Below, piece by piece: positions 1 to 10,432 of a DNA stretch of 64,000 nt; the stretch's first letter is position 1; each line of letters begins with the position of its first letter. A program made the translations under genes and the position numbers. This DNA comes from Treponema sp. (GTDB taxonomy: Bacteria; Spirochaetota; Spirochaetia; Treponematales; Treponemataceae): assembly GCA_002749205.1 (NCBI GenBank), contig PDOP01000004.1, positions 1 through 64,000 of the forward strand, given 5' to 3'. The notes below the pieces were generated by a model that ran no database searches, was not told the origin of the DNA, and worked only from the letters and a program-made list of their open reading frames with translations.

Positions 1-95
1 AATTAAAGCGGATAGCACGGTTTTTGCATTGCGTAAAATATCGCTATTTTATTGAGAGCTATTGTCAAAACGCAATGCAAAAATTCGCCCTAAGT
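1..95 (+). repeat. Intergenic repeat family C, copy C1 (partial at window edge)
   Basis: GCGGATAGCaCGgTTTTTGCATTGCG...CGCAATGCAAAAATTCGC; same sequence near 4.8 kb and 39.8 kb. Confidence 0.75.
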
Positions 96-1163
96 ATAGG
101 TTTTAGCTTCTTCTTTTCCTTCGATTACTCTTTTTGCACCTTGCATCAGAGCTGTCATTTCGTCTTCGCCCGGATACACATAAACAGGTACGATTTTTTG
201 AATGTAGCTTTTGATTTCGTTGACCAGGTATTCGCCGTAGGAAAGACCTCCGGTAATAAGCACTCCGTCAATTTCACCTTTAGCTGCAAAGTAAAGCGAG
301 CCGATTTCTTTTATAATTTGATATATCATCGCATCGTAGTAGGCTTTTGTTTTTGCATCGCCTGCATTGATTTGCTCCATTATTTTTATTCCGCTACTTG
401 TGTTCAGGTAAGACATGAGTCCGCCCAAGCCGGTGATTTTTTTCAGGATTTCTTTTTTTGTGTATTCGCCGGAAAAGCACATTTCAACCAATGATGCAAC
501 GGGTAAACTTCCCGATCGCTCAGGTGAGAACGGGCCTTCGCCGTTTAATGCGTTATTGACATCGACAACTCTGCCGTTGCGGTGATAGCCGACAGAAATA
601 CCGCCACCAAGATGAGCGACAATCAGTTTTAGTTTATCGTAGGGTTTTCCCACAATTTCGCTGTGTCGGTAAGCAATTGCTTTTTGGTTTAAGGCGTGAA
701 AGATGCTGACTCTGTCGATTTCTTTTAATCCGCTTATGCGGGCAATATCTTCAAGCTCGTCAACACAAACTGGGTCTACAATAAATGCTTTTTTGCCGTT
801 GATTTTTGCAAGCTCGTCTGCCAGACTCGCCCCTAAGTTGGAGGCATGGCTTCCGAATTCTTCGCTTGCAAGGTCTGCCAGCATTTTTTCGTTTACATTG
901 TAGGTTCCGCCTACCAGCGGGTGTAAAAGACCGCCCCGTCCGACAAAACAGTCGATTGATTCTAATTCAATATTGTTTTCCGAAAGAAAGTCGAGTATCA
1001 GTTTTTTTCTGAAATCTTTTTGCTCCGGAATTGTTTTGAATTGTGCTATTTCCGATTCATCGTGTCGAATAGTGTGTTCATGTACTTGCGTTTCGTCTTC
1101 AAAAAGGGCCAACTTAGTTGATGTTGAGCCCGGATTCATAATCAAATATTTAGTTTTCATCAC
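90..1163 (-). CDS. buk: butyrate kinase (acetokinase family)
   Basis: MNPGSTSTKLALFEDE start, GGGISVGYHRNGRVVDVNNALNGEGPFSPERSG motif; followed in operon by ptb. Confidence 0.93.
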   Translation of the reverse strand: MMKTKYLIMNPGSTSTKLALFEDETQVHEHTIRHDESEIAQFKTIPEQKDFRKKLILDFLSENNIELESIDCFVGRGGLLHPLVGGTYNVNEKMLADLASEEFGSHASNLGASLADELAKINGKKAFIVDPVCVDELEDIARISGLKEIDRVSIFHALNQKAIAYRHSEIVGKPYDKLKLIVAHLGGGISVGYHRNGRVVDVNNALNGEGPFSPERSGSLPVASLVEMCFSGEYTKKEILKKITGLGGLMSYLNTSSGIKIMEQINAGDAKTKAYYDAMIYQIIKEIGSLYFAAKGEIDGVLITGGLSYGEYLVNEIKSYIQKIVPVYVYPGEDEMTALMQGAKRVIEGKEEAKTYT

Positions 1164-2055
1164 TGTGTACCACCGCTAATGATATAGAGTATAGCTTTGA
1201 AATTGCGTCATCGGCACGGCTCGTCAGAACAATCGGGCATGCAGCTCCTAAGATGATGCCTGCAACTTTTGCACCTGCCAAGAATACTCCGGTTTTGTAA
1301 AATACATTGCCCGATTCAATATTCGGGAATACCAATACATCTGCTTTTCCTGCAACTTCGCTTTTAATGCCTTTGTGTTTAACCGATTCCATTGAAACAA
1401 TGTTGTCAATTGCGAAAGGTCCTTCTACAAGCGCATTACCGAATTCGCCGTTTTTCGAGGCGTTTGTTAGTTCTTCGGCATCAACGGTTGATTGCATTTT
1501 TGGGTTTACTTTTTCTACTGCCGATACAATTGCTACTTTTGGTTTTTTAATTCCCAAAGATTTACAAAGCGGTAAAACATTGTGAATAATATCTTTTTTC
1601 TGCTCTACAGATACGGTAATATTCATTGCTCCGTCTGTTACAAATAGTAGTCTGTCCAAAGTTGGGAATTCCAGCAATCCGACATGGCTTAAAAGCGGAG
1701 ACTTTCTTGCTCCGTATTCTTTGTTCAAAACATGTTTGAGTAATACTTTTGTGTCCAGTAAGCCTTTCATTAAAACAGTGGCTTTTTTTTCACGAATTGC
1801 TTTTAATGCCAACATTGAAGATTCATCAGGATCTCGAGCATCGATTATTGTAACCAAGCTCTTGTCTTCTTTCATTTCATCAAGAATGGCTTCAATTTCT
1901 TCTTTTTTGCCGAATAAAAGCACATCGGCAATGCCTTCTTTTTTTGCCTGCATTACAGCCTGAAGCACAGGCTCATCCTGTGCTTCAACAACTGCAAGCG
2001 TCTGTCCTTTCTTACCTTTTGCAAGCGGTAACAGCTGCTTTAGTTCTTTAATCAT
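1150..2055 (-). CDS. ptb: phosphate butyryltransferase
   Basis: Pta/Ptb-type sequence (SPLLSHVGLLEFPTLDRLLFVTDGAMNI; AGIILGAACPIVLTSRADD); overlaps buk. Confidence 0.92.
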   Translation of the reverse strand: MIKELKQLLPLAKGKKGQTLAVVEAQDEPVLQAVMQAKKEGIADVLLFGKKEEIEAILDEMKEDKSLVTIIDARDPDESSMLALKAIREKKATVLMKGLLDTKVLLKHVLNKEYGARKSPLLSHVGLLEFPTLDRLLFVTDGAMNITVSVEQKKDIIHNVLPLCKSLGIKKPKVAIVSAVEKVNPKMQSTVDAEELTNASKNGEFGNALVEGPFAIDNIVSMESVKHKGIKSEVAGKADVLVFPNIESGNVFYKTGVFLAGAKVAGIILGAACPIVLTSRADDAISKLYSISLAVVHSDEN

Positions 2056-2609
2056 TATACCTTTCCTTGCTCTACTAAATATTTCTTACCTTCTTCAAGC
2101 GCTTCAAGGTTTATTGGAATAAGGTGTTTTTTCCTTTCTCCAAATGCCTTGTTAAGAACTTTTTCTATTTCATCTTTGGTAAACAATTTAGTAACTGCCA
2201 AATACGCACCCAACATTACAATGTTGGCAACTTTTAAATTGCCGAGTTTTGATGCAATGTCGTTTACAGGTACTGCGTATACTTCCACATCGTCTCTGAA
2301 TTCCTTTGTCTCAATTAGGGATGAATTATAAAATAACCTTCCGCCTTTTTTTAGTTTAGGCATGAATTTAGCCAATGACGGCAAGTTTAAAACAATAACG
2401 CTGTCCGGCGAAGAAATAACCGGCGAAGTAATAGGCTTATCCGAAACCAATACGGAGCAGTTTGCCGTACCGCCTCGAGTTTCAGGGCCGTAAGAAGGAT
2501 ACCAAAGTGTATTTAAATCATTATTGTTTGCGGCATAACACAACATCTGTCCAAGGGTCATGACCCCCTGTCCGCCAAAGCCTGCTACAATTAATTTTTC
2601 ATTCATCAT
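2055..2609 (-). CDS. 2-oxoacid:acceptor oxidoreductase gamma subunit (Vor/Kor type)
   Basis: VAGFGGQGVMTLGQMLCYAA and YGPETRGGTANCSVLVSD motifs. Confidence 0.9.
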   Translation of the reverse strand: MMNEKLIVAGFGGQGVMTLGQMLCYAANNNDLNTLWYPSYGPETRGGTANCSVLVSDKPITSPVISSPDSVIVLNLPSLAKFMPKLKKGGRLFYNSSLIETKEFRDDVEVYAVPVNDIASKLGNLKVANIVMLGAYLAVTKLFTKDEIEKVLNKAFGERKKHLIPINLEALEEGKKYLVEQGKV

Positions 2610-3364
2610 GCTTCTGCTCCTAAATCTTTATAAATACCCAATGGATAGTAAGGTATCATATTGTCTTTTGCCCATGCCAACGCTTCTACCGGTGGAATAC
2701 CCCAGTTTACCGGACATGTTCCGATAAATTCAACCAACGAAAAGCCTTTACCCGCAAGTTGATATTCAAAAGCTTTTTTAACAGCCTTTTTTGCAAGTCG
2801 CAAATGCTTTGGATCATGTGCCGAAACGCGCTCAATATAAGCCGCTCCGGGAACTTGAGCCATAATTTCTGAAATTCTTAAAGGCAAACCTGTTGTTCTT
2901 TGTTCTCGACCGAAAGGCGATGTTGTTGTTTTCTGTCCAATCAAAGTGGTTGGAGCCATCTGTCCGCCTGTCATTCCGTAAATAGCGTTGTTTACGAAAA
3001 TTACGGTAATGTTTTCGCCACGGTGAGCGGCATGCAATGTTTCTGCAATACCGATTGATGCAAGGTCGCCGTCTCCTTGATATGTAAATACAACACTCTC
3101 AGGGCTTACTCTTTTGATACCTGAAGCTACGGCACAAGCACGACCGTGAGCCGCTTGTTGCATATCGCAATTAAAAAATTCATAAGACATAACCGAGCAG
3201 CCTACACTGGCAATACCAACGGCTTTTTCTATAATATCCAACTCTTCCATTGTTTCGGCAACCAGCTTATGAATCATACCATGCGTACAGCCCGGACAGT
3301 ATGTCATAGTCTTGTCCGTAAGACCCTTTGATTTTTGATATATAATTTTTTCCATGTTATGCAT
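2606..3364 (-). CDS. 2-oxoacid:ferredoxin oxidoreductase beta (TPP-binding) subunit
   Basis: YCPGCTHGMIHKL, GDGDLASIGIAE...NNAIYGMTGGQ TPP motifs. Confidence 0.92.
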   Translation of the reverse strand: MHNMEKIIYQKSKGLTDKTMTYCPGCTHGMIHKLVAETMEELDIIEKAVGIASVGCSVMSYEFFNCDMQQAAHGRACAVASGIKRVSPESVVFTYQGDGDLASIGIAETLHAAHRGENITVIFVNNAIYGMTGGQMAPTTLIGQKTTTSPFGREQRTTGLPLRISEIMAQVPGAAYIERVSAHDPKHLRLAKKAVKKAFEYQLAGKGFSLVEFIGTCPVNWGIPPVEALAWAKDNMIPYYPLGIYKDLGAEA

Positions 3365-4421
3365 TCTCCTTTCTCATTTCAAGAATTTTGTCGACAATTT
3401 CTTCAGGCTCAGGCAACATACCGCCCGTTCGTCCGAAAAAGTCTACAGGGAATCTGCCATTAACCGCAAGTCTTACATCATCAATCATCTGACCTGCGGA
3501 CAACTCTGCACATAAAAACCGTTTTACTGTAGAAGGCAGGTTTTCAAAAGCCTTTACAGGATAAGGCCAAATAGAAATAGGTCTTATCATACCAACATTT
3601 ACACCCTGCTCTTTTAGAATATCGATGGAACTTCGGCAAATTCTTGCCATAGAGCCGTAAGCAACAATTACAACTTCCGCATTGTCCATATTAACAAGCT
3701 CGTATCTTTGCTCCTTTTCTTTGATGATTTCGTATTTTTTCATCAATTTGTGAACATGCTTTTCAAGATCGCTCGGATCCAAATAAAGCGAGTTTACAAT
3801 ATTTTTATGTCCTCTGCCGTTTTTACCCGTAGTTGCCCAATCTTTTGGGGGAAGCTCCCGTTTTGGAACATCAATATCCAAATCCACAGGCTCCATCATC
3901 TGCCCAATCAAACCGTCAACACCAATCATAACAGGGTTTCTGTACACATCTGCTACATCAAATGACTCTTTGATAACATTTACCATCTCTTGCAGTGTTT
4001 CCGGAACATAAGCAATAACATTATAATCGCCGTTACCGCCACCGCGAGTAATCTGATTGTAGTCTGACTGTGCCGGTTGAATTCCGCCCAATCCGGGACC
4101 ACCGCGCATAACATTTACAATAACAGCAGGCAACTCTGCGCCTGCAATATAAGTGATACCCTCTTGCTTCAATGCAATACCCGGTGAAGAAGAGCTGGTC
4201 ATAACTCTTGCACCTGCACCGGCGGCTCCGTACACGAAATTGATAGCCGCAACTTCAGACTCTGCTTGCACAAAAACACGCCCCTCTTTTTCCATATGTT
4301 TTGATAAATACTCAGGAACCTCATTCTGGGGTGTAATAGGATACCCAAAAAAAGCATCGCAACCTGCCTTTATTGCAGCCATTGCAATTGCTTCATTTCC
4401 TTTTAATAATACTTTCGCCAT
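3357..4421 (-). CDS. vorB: 3-methyl-2-oxobutanoate dehydrogenase subunit VorB (alpha)
   Basis: KGNEAIAMAAIKAGCDAFFGYPITPQNEVPEYL; operon with beta, gamma and ferredoxin subunits. Confidence 0.9.
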   Translation of the reverse strand: MAKVLLKGNEAIAMAAIKAGCDAFFGYPITPQNEVPEYLSKHMEKEGRVFVQAESEVAAINFVYGAAGAGARVMTSSSSPGIALKQEGITYIAGAELPAVIVNVMRGGPGLGGIQPAQSDYNQITRGGGNGDYNVIAYVPETLQEMVNVIKESFDVADVYRNPVMIGVDGLIGQMMEPVDLDIDVPKRELPPKDWATTGKNGRGHKNIVNSLYLDPSDLEKHVHKLMKKYEIIKEKEQRYELVNMDNAEVVIVAYGSMARICRSSIDILKEQGVNVGMIRPISIWPYPVKAFENLPSTVKRFLCAELSAGQMIDDVRLAVNGRFPVDFFGRTGGMLPEPEEIVDKILEMRKENA

Positions 4422-4424
4422 GTT

Positions 4425-4679
4425 CTACTCCTGTTTGCGTTTTACTGTAATTACCGAATCCGGGCACATTTGCGCACAGAAACCACAACCGATACACTCG
4501 TCCGGATTTATATTTGTAATAAGGTTATACCCTTTATTATTCATCCGAGCGGTGTCCAACTTCAGAATACGCTTTGGGCAGACACTCGTACATACGGCGC
4601 AACCCTTGCACATAGGATAATCGAACTCAACAATCCCTTTTGCCATTTTACCTCTCCTTATCTGTAATGACTTAGCCAC
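4425..4679 (-). CDS. 4Fe-4S dicluster ferredoxin subunit (delta)
   Basis: Two CxxCxxCxxxCP motifs (CKGCAVCTSVCP, CIGCGFCAQMCP). Confidence 0.9.
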   Translation of the reverse strand: MAKSLQIRRGKMAKGIVEFDYPMCKGCAVCTSVCPKRILKLDTARMNNKGYNLITNINPDECIGCGFCAQMCPDSVITVKRKQE

Positions 4680-4799
4680 TACAGCTTCTTAATATGATAT
4701 ACACATCAAAAGACATGCTACATAAAACCCATTTTCAATTAAATCAATGAATTCTAACATACTTTAATTATAATGTCTACAATACAGGGGCTTTAATTT

Positions 4800-5010
4800 T
4801 AAATTATTTATGGCGAATTTTTGCATTGCGATTTGAAATAAGTATAATAGAAAGCGGTTATTTTACGCAATGCAAAAAACGGGCTATCCGCTCCAATTTT
4901 AATGCCTTTTCTTTCGATATGCAGCAGTGTTTTCCGCTCCACTTCAACCACTGCTATTGCTTTTACAAACGGCATTAAAATTCCGCTTCTATCCCTTTCG
5001 CTTTTTAACA
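4800..5010 (-). repeat. Intergenic repeat family C, copy C2
   Basis: Reverse complement AGCGAAAGGGATAGAAGCGGAATTTTAATGCCG...GGCATTAAAATTGGAGCGGATAGCCCGTTTTTTGCATTGCG...CGCAATGCAAAAATTCGC matches 39.65-39.85 kb. Confidence 0.8.
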
Positions 5011-5098
5011 CTTGCAGTCTTCCTTAACCAAAAGCATTGAAAAAAATCCAAAGACATCACACTCAATCTCAGGCGACTTATATTAGCTTAATTTCGTC

Positions 5099-5755
5099 TT
5101 ACTTCATCCAGTCTTTTCGCAAAAACAGATTTATTGGAACCTGCTCATCTGAGCTTGAGTAACTTTCAATCGGAAGCAAGTTTTTATGTACAGTTGTATA
5201 AAGAACCGGTATAGACAATTGTTTCTCAACCTCTCTAAGCACATCATAACTTGCAAGTACATCTTCGGTTTTTGTTAAACTGAGCAAATTACTGTTGTTT
5301 ACCAAACCGGTAACCTTTAGTCCGCCTTTCCCCTCTATGCTTTTTATCATCTTAATAATATCGGAAACACAGGCTGTCTCCGGTCTATATACATTAACCA
5401 CCGACAACAGGTCTACCTCATCGGTTTTGATTTCGTCAACAAACTGCCTGATGAGTGTAGCTCCCACATCATTACCGCCTAAGTCTATAATTGCGCTTAT
5501 TTCTTTGTTCCTGAAAGGTACATACATTTCACCGGAAACATAGGGGAGATCACTTCCCAGTGAGCTTTTTAATGTAGACCCGATTGTTTGAATACCTTCT
5601 TTTTCAAGCAAGTCTTTTACTTCTCGAGAGCGAAAATAAGGATTTACAATATCCAAATCAATGAGCATGTCAGGTTTTTTTTTCAACGCCAGATTTATGC
5701 TAAACTCGGTTTTACCGCTTCCGTAATGTCCTGTTATAATAGTGATTCGTTTCAT
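5099..5755 (-). CDS. P-loop ATP/GTP-binding protein
   Basis: GHYGSGKTEFSINLAL Walker A, IDLGGNDVGA; conserved unknown. Confidence 0.7.
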   Translation of the reverse strand: MKRITIITGHYGSGKTEFSINLALKKKPDMLIDLDIVNPYFRSREVKDLLEKEGIQTIGSTLKSSLGSDLPYVSGEMYVPFRNKEISAIIDLGGNDVGATLIRQFVDEIKTDEVDLLSVVNVYRPETACVSDIIKMIKSIEGKGGLKVTGLVNNSNLLSLTKTEDVLASYDVLREVEKQLSIPVLYTTVHKNLLPIESYSSSDEQVPINLFLRKDWMK

Positions 5756-5774
5756 AATGATTGTTTAATTGTAA

Positions 5775-5797
5775 AAGGGGGCTTTTAAGCCCCCTTA
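5775..5797 (-). terminator. intrinsic terminator-like hairpin after the Glu/Leu/Val dehydrogenase
   Basis: AAGGGGGCTTTTAAGCCCCCTT palindrome. Confidence 0.6.
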
Positions 5798-5801
5798 ATG
5801 T

Positions 5802-6872
5802 CTAGCGTTTAATGAAGTTACTTCTAACTTCTTTTAATGCGTTAATTCTTTTGTCTGCAAATATTTTTGCGGCTTTTTGATTGTTTACATTTTCAGATTT
5901 TGCAATACCGAAAATTTCAAGCAATCTGTCGTAAATTTTTTCTACATCGCTTAATGCGGCGTCTCTGTCATACCCGATAATTTCGTGGTAAACATTGATT
6001 AACCCGCCACCGTTTATAACAAAGTCAGGAGCATATACAATACCTTTGTTTTTTATCATATCGCCGTGCTTGTCTTCATCTTTCAAAACATTGTTTGCAC
6101 TGCCTGCGATAACCTTTGCTTTGATTAAAGGAATTGTATCGTCATTTAAAGTTGCTCCCAAAGCACATGGAGAAAATACATCAACATCTCTGCTATAAAT
6201 GTCATCAGGTTTAACATATTCAACTTCAGGGTGCTCTTTTTTCATTCTTTCGATGTGGCTTTCGTTAATTTCCGTAAAGTATATCTTCTTTGCGCCGGCT
6301 TCAAGCAGATAGTTAATCAAGAAATAACCTGTTTGACCTGCACCTTGAACCGCAAAAGAATACTTAGAAATATCATCATTACCGAAAGCATCCATCAATG
6401 AAGCTCTTACGCCATGGAAAACGCCCTTTGCCGTAACAGGAGAAGGATTACCGGATTTTCCTGCCAAGCCTACTACATGATCTGTTTCCATATTTACATA
6501 GCTTAAATCCTTAGTTGTAGTATTTACATCTTCAGCTGTAATATACCGACCATTCAAGCTTTGTACATATCTACCCAGTGCACGGAAATATGCTTCACCT
6601 TTTACTTTTTTAGGATCCCCTATCAGTACCGTTTTTCCACCACCAAGATTTAATCCTGCAGCAGCTGCTTTGTAAGTCATACCTCGAGCAAGACGCAAAA
6701 CGTCCAAAACTGCATCTTCCTCATTTGAATAATTCCACAATCGGGTTCCGCCAAGTGCAGGGCCTAAGGTTGTATCATGAATACATGTTATTCCTTTTAG
6801 ACCTGTGGTTTCATCGTAAAAATACACCAGTTGCTCATAGCCATACTTAGCAAGGTACTCAAATTTTTCCAT
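5802..6872 (-). CDS. Glu/Leu/Phe/Val dehydrogenase (leucine dehydrogenase-like)
   Basis: MEKFEYLAKYGYEQLVYFYDETTGLKGITCIHDTTLGPALGGTR; start reassigned to 6872 because AGGAGGAAAATT precedes that ATG (track ORF extends to 6962). Confidence 0.9.
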   Translation of the reverse strand: MEKFEYLAKYGYEQLVYFYDETTGLKGITCIHDTTLGPALGGTRLWNYSNEEDAVLDVLRLARGMTYKAAAAGLNLGGGKTVLIGDPKKVKGEAYFRALGRYVQSLNGRYITAEDVNTTTKDLSYVNMETDHVVGLAGKSGNPSPVTAKGVFHGVRASLMDAFGNDDISKYSFAVQGAGQTGYFLINYLLEAGAKKIYFTEINESHIERMKKEHPEVEYVKPDDIYSRDVDVFSPCALGATLNDDTIPLIKAKVIAGSANNVLKDEDKHGDMIKNKGIVYAPDFVINGGGLINVYHEIIGYDRDAALSDVEKIYDRLLEIFGIAKSENVNNQKAAKIFADKRINALKEVRSNFIKR

Positions 6873-7258
6873 AATTTTCCTCCTAATGTTAGAAAAATTC
6901 ACAGGATACCCTGACAATTTTTTGGTATCCTTAATCTTGAAAAAAAGTTTAGCATAATTCATAAATTGTGTCTACATAATAATTCTGAGTTTAGCTTAAA
7001 TTCATTAAAATTGTAATCAAAAAATTGTCATCAAAACACTTGCAGTATCCTTGTTTAAAGACAAATTTTTTTAAAAACATTGATATAATTTAAAATTTAT
7101 GCTAAAATCTTTTATAGAAATTAGAAATTCTGCCGATAATAACCTTGCGAGTTTTTAATAAGTTTCGTTTTCAACTGTTACAGGTTGACCAATCGGGCTT
7201 TTTAATGCTAGAGTGAATTTAGGTGTATTCTGATTAACAGAAAAAAAGGAGTTTTATA

Positions 7259-7990
7259 ATGAAACAAGGTAGTTTGGTTGTTATGTGCTTTATACTGCTG
7301 ATGTCTTTTCTTGTTTTCCCTGTCTCTGCACAGGAAGGCGATAAAAACTATCAAACGTATATAGTTGATTCTTTTGACACGGACAGCGGGGTTGAGTGGA
7401 CATGGAAAGTTGGAGCCAGCAAGTTTGTAACCGAAGGCTTTCCTATTGTAAAGACATTTGACGGAATGCCACGAACATTGGAAGTTATGTATCCCGATGC
7501 TAAGGAAGAAGGTTCAAAACAGTATCTCGGAGTTCAAATAAAGTTTAACCGAATGGGTGATAATTACTTTGATATATATCCTGTAAAAGACGGAAAAAGA
7601 TACGAGATTCCGTTTAAAGGTATAATTTCAAGACTTGACATGTGGGTTTGGGGTGCTGATTATTTATACTCTCTGGAGATTCTCGTAAGAGATATTGAAG
7701 GTAGAGTTCATCCATTACCTGTTGGTTGGCTTAACTTTAAAGGTTGGGAAAACCTGGGAATTAAGATACCTACAAATATTAAGCAAAAATCAAGATATGT
7801 CGGTACAAGCAATAAATTTTCTTTTGTCTGTTTTAGAATAAGAACAAAACCTACGGAAAAGGTTGATAACTTTTATTTCTTCGTTGACGAGCTGAAAGCA
7901 TTAACAGATGTTTTTGTTGACTCTTATGACGGATATGAGCTTGTTGATGCCAAGTTTGAAGAAACAGAATCTGAAGAAGGGGGAAAATAA
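7259..7990 (+). CDS. flagellar filament outer layer (FlaA family) protein
   Basis: signal peptide; FlaA-like sequence (SRLDMWVWGADYLYSLEILVRDIEGRVHPLPVGWLNFKGW); good RBS. Confidence 0.8.
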   Translation: MKQGSLVVMCFILLMSFLVFPVSAQEGDKNYQTYIVDSFDTDSGVEWTWKVGASKFVTEGFPIVKTFDGMPRTLEVMYPDAKEEGSKQYLGVQIKFNRMGDNYFDIYPVKDGKRYEIPFKGIISRLDMWVWGADYLYSLEILVRDIEGRVHPLPVGWLNFKGWENLGIKIPTNIKQKSRYVGTSNKFSFVCFRIRTKPTEKVDNFYFFVDELKALTDVFVDSYDGYELVDAKFEETESEEGGK

Positions 7991-8737
7991 ATGAAAAAAA
8001 GATTTTTTACAATTCTTATTGTACTTTTTAGCTTAGGATTTGTTTTTGCACAAGAAGCCGATACAGAAGAAGACTTTGCGGCAATAGATACTGCTGATCC
8101 TACCAAAATTGGAGTTACTTCAGCCGAAATCAGATTAAAAGAAGTTTCTGTAGATAAATATGAAGTTGAAGGCTCTTGGGAAGTTGAAATGTCAAGTGAT
8201 GAAGGCTTTGTTAAATGGAGACTTTTTGACGGTGGCCCATTGGGCAAAAAACCGATTGAAGATGAAGAGGGTTTGGATATTCCTGACAACATGGTTCTCG
8301 GAACTAAAGTTTCTTTTTATCGCCGAGGTATGAATTCTTTTATTATTTCTGCAGTTAAACCATTGCCTGTTGAAGGTATTGCAAAAACTGTCAGCTTTTG
8401 GGTAGTAGGAAGAAGCATTCCACACGAAATCAATTTGATTGTCGAAGATTATTTCGGAAAAAGATTTGAGCTTTATGTCGGCAAACTTAATCACTCCGGT
8501 TGGAAATTGATGACAGTAGCAATACCGCCTCAGGGTGCCGCAGGTCTTTCCGGTATAGTTCAGAGGAACACACATTATGGAAAGCACTACGGCTTGAAAA
8601 TAGTAGGTTTCAAAATTAACTGCGATTTAGCCGAGTCTTATGGTAATTACTATATATATTTTGATGACCTGCGCGCAGTAACCGACTTGTATGATATTGT
8701 TTCGCATGATGCTGACGATATGGATGACAATTGGTAA
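7991..8737 (+). CDS. flagellar filament outer layer (FlaA family) protein, second paralogue
   Basis: signal peptide; KTVSFWVVGRSIPHEINLIVEDYFGKRFELYVGKLNHSGWK; directly follows first FlaA-like gene. Confidence 0.8.
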   Translation: MKKRFFTILIVLFSLGFVFAQEADTEEDFAAIDTADPTKIGVTSAEIRLKEVSVDKYEVEGSWEVEMSSDEGFVKWRLFDGGPLGKKPIEDEEGLDIPDNMVLGTKVSFYRRGMNSFIISAVKPLPVEGIAKTVSFWVVGRSIPHEINLIVEDYFGKRFELYVGKLNHSGWKLMTVAIPPQGAAGLSGIVQRNTHYGKHYGLKIVGFKINCDLAESYGNYYIYFDDLRAVTDLYDIVSHDADDMDDNW

Positions 8738-8768
8738 AAAAAGCCGTAATATCGAAATTTTAGTATAA

Positions 8769-8812
8769 TGAGGAAATTGCAAAAGCAACCTACTTTTGCA
8801 AGTGTCTGTGCT
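8769..8812 (+). repeat. Short dispersed repeat family D, copy D1
   Basis: GAGGAAATTGCAAAAGCAACCTACTTTTGCAAGTGTCTG; related copies near 35.44 and 63.03 kb. Confidence 0.65.
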
Positions 8813-8925
8813 ATTTGAAGGCAATTCAATTTATTGTTGAGTTGCCTTTTTTGGCTTGTTTTAATTCAAGCCTGTTTTAGTTTTTATAAAGGTATTTGTA
8901 ATTTTTGCTAAGGGGGAATATTTTT

Positions 8926-10425
8926 ATGAGTGCAAAAAAAACTTGGATAATAACTTCTGTTTTGGCAGTTGTATTGCTGTTTTTTTCGTTTGGAGCGCCG
9001 GCTATCTTTGCAAATGGAGCTGTTGATGAAGTCCCCGATGGCAATACCAACAAGCCGGCAGCAGATAAAAACATGAAAAACTTGCAAAATGTTTATAAAT
9101 TTTTGCAAGAATATTATGTAGACGAAATAGACTCGAATGTTTTGTACAAAGGCGCAATGGAGGGAATGCTTAATTCCCTGGATGACCCTTATACGCTGTA
9201 TGTGGAAACTGACTCTCGTTTGGGCATTGATTTGGAAGACACAACAAAAGGTACATTCGGAGGAATAGGCGTTACAATTACCAAGCCGGCAGTTTCAAAA
9301 CCGGAAAAACCTGCTTATGTTGAAGTGATGAGTCCTATTGACGGAACACCCGGCTCGAAAGCGGGATTAAGATCCGGAGACTATATTACGGAAATAAATT
9401 CAGAGCCTACCGATGAAATGACAATGGATAAAGTACTTTCGGTTTTACGAGGTAAGGTTGGAACTCCTGTTACCATTCGTGTTCTCAGGGGAAAAAACTT
9501 GAATTTCGAACTGACAATCGTAAGAGCCAAAATTGAAATTCCAACCGTAAAATACACTATGTTGCCCAACAAAATAGGGTATATAAAACTGATACAATTC
9601 AACCCGAACTCAATGCCGAGAATTACCGATGCTTTTACGGAATTGCAGTCAAAAGGCTGTAAAAAACTTGTCTTTGATTTACGAAACAACCCCGGCGGTC
9701 TTATTACAAGTGCTGTTGATGTGGCAAGCCTTTTTCTTGATAAAGGTATTGTTGTTTCGACAAAATCACGAATTGCAAGTGAAAACAGAGAATTCTCGGT
9801 GAATAAATATGTTGCAAAAATACCAAAAAAAACACCTGTCGTGATTTTGATAAACGGAGGCTCTGCAAGTGCTTCTGAAATTGTTGCAGGTGCCTTAAAA
9901 GATCATAAGCGGGCATATCTTGTAGGCAAAACAACTTTTGGAAAAGGCTCTGTTCAGATGATATATAATTTGAATAAAGAAGAAGGCTTTAAGATGACAA
10001 TAGCCAAATACTATACCCCAAGTGATGCAAATATCAACAAAATTGGCATTCCGCCGGATTATGAAGTTGATGTACCTACGGTTGGAGAAGCTGAAGAAGA
10101 CTATGTCATAGAGCTATATGAAAGCAAAAAACTTGAAGAATTTTCAAAAAATAATGCAAACTCAAATATTACAAAAGCTGACATACACAATTTTGCCAAA
10201 GTCTTGCAAAAAGATTATCCGATTAACCTGCCAATTTTGGAGATACTAATAAAAACTGAAGTTGACAGATACAGACAAAACGATATTGTTGATATAGACT
10301 TTGATGTACAATTAAAAGCGGCAGTGGAACTGCTTATGACAAAAAATGTAAACAAACTGTCAAAGTCAACAAAAACAGTCGCTGAGTTGCAAAAAACTGC
10401 AGAGCAGGAAAAGGAATCAAAGTAA
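8926..10425 (+). CDS. carboxyl-terminal processing protease, S41 family
   Basis: PDZ plus S41 (FDLRNNPGGLITSAVDVASLFL; NGGSASASEIVAGALKDHKRAYLVGKTTFGKGSVQ); start moved to 8926 by RBS. Confidence 0.92.
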   Translation: MSAKKTWIITSVLAVVLLFFSFGAPAIFANGAVDEVPDGNTNKPAADKNMKNLQNVYKFLQEYYVDEIDSNVLYKGAMEGMLNSLDDPYTLYVETDSRLGIDLEDTTKGTFGGIGVTITKPAVSKPEKPAYVEVMSPIDGTPGSKAGLRSGDYITEINSEPTDEMTMDKVLSVLRGKVGTPVTIRVLRGKNLNFELTIVRAKIEIPTVKYTMLPNKIGYIKLIQFNPNSMPRITDAFTELQSKGCKKLVFDLRNNPGGLITSAVDVASLFLDKGIVVSTKSRIASENREFSVNKYVAKIPKKTPVVILINGGSASASEIVAGALKDHKRAYLVGKTTFGKGSVQMIYNLNKEEGFKMTIAKYYTPSDANINKIGIPPDYEVDVPTVGEAEEDYVIELYESKKLEEFSKNNANSNITKADIHNFAKVLQKDYPINLPILEILIKTEVDRYRQNDIVDIDFDVQLKAAVELLMTKNVNKLSKSTKTVAELQKTAEQEKESK

Positions 10426-10432
10426 TCGGCTA

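Noticed and set aside
24-494. ORF 24..494 on + strand
   Set aside because: Lies antisense to buk and starts inside repeat C1; no family features.
4808-5011. 67-aa ORF on minus strand
   Set aside because: Entirely within repeat family C copy C2; same sequence elsewhere is intergenic.
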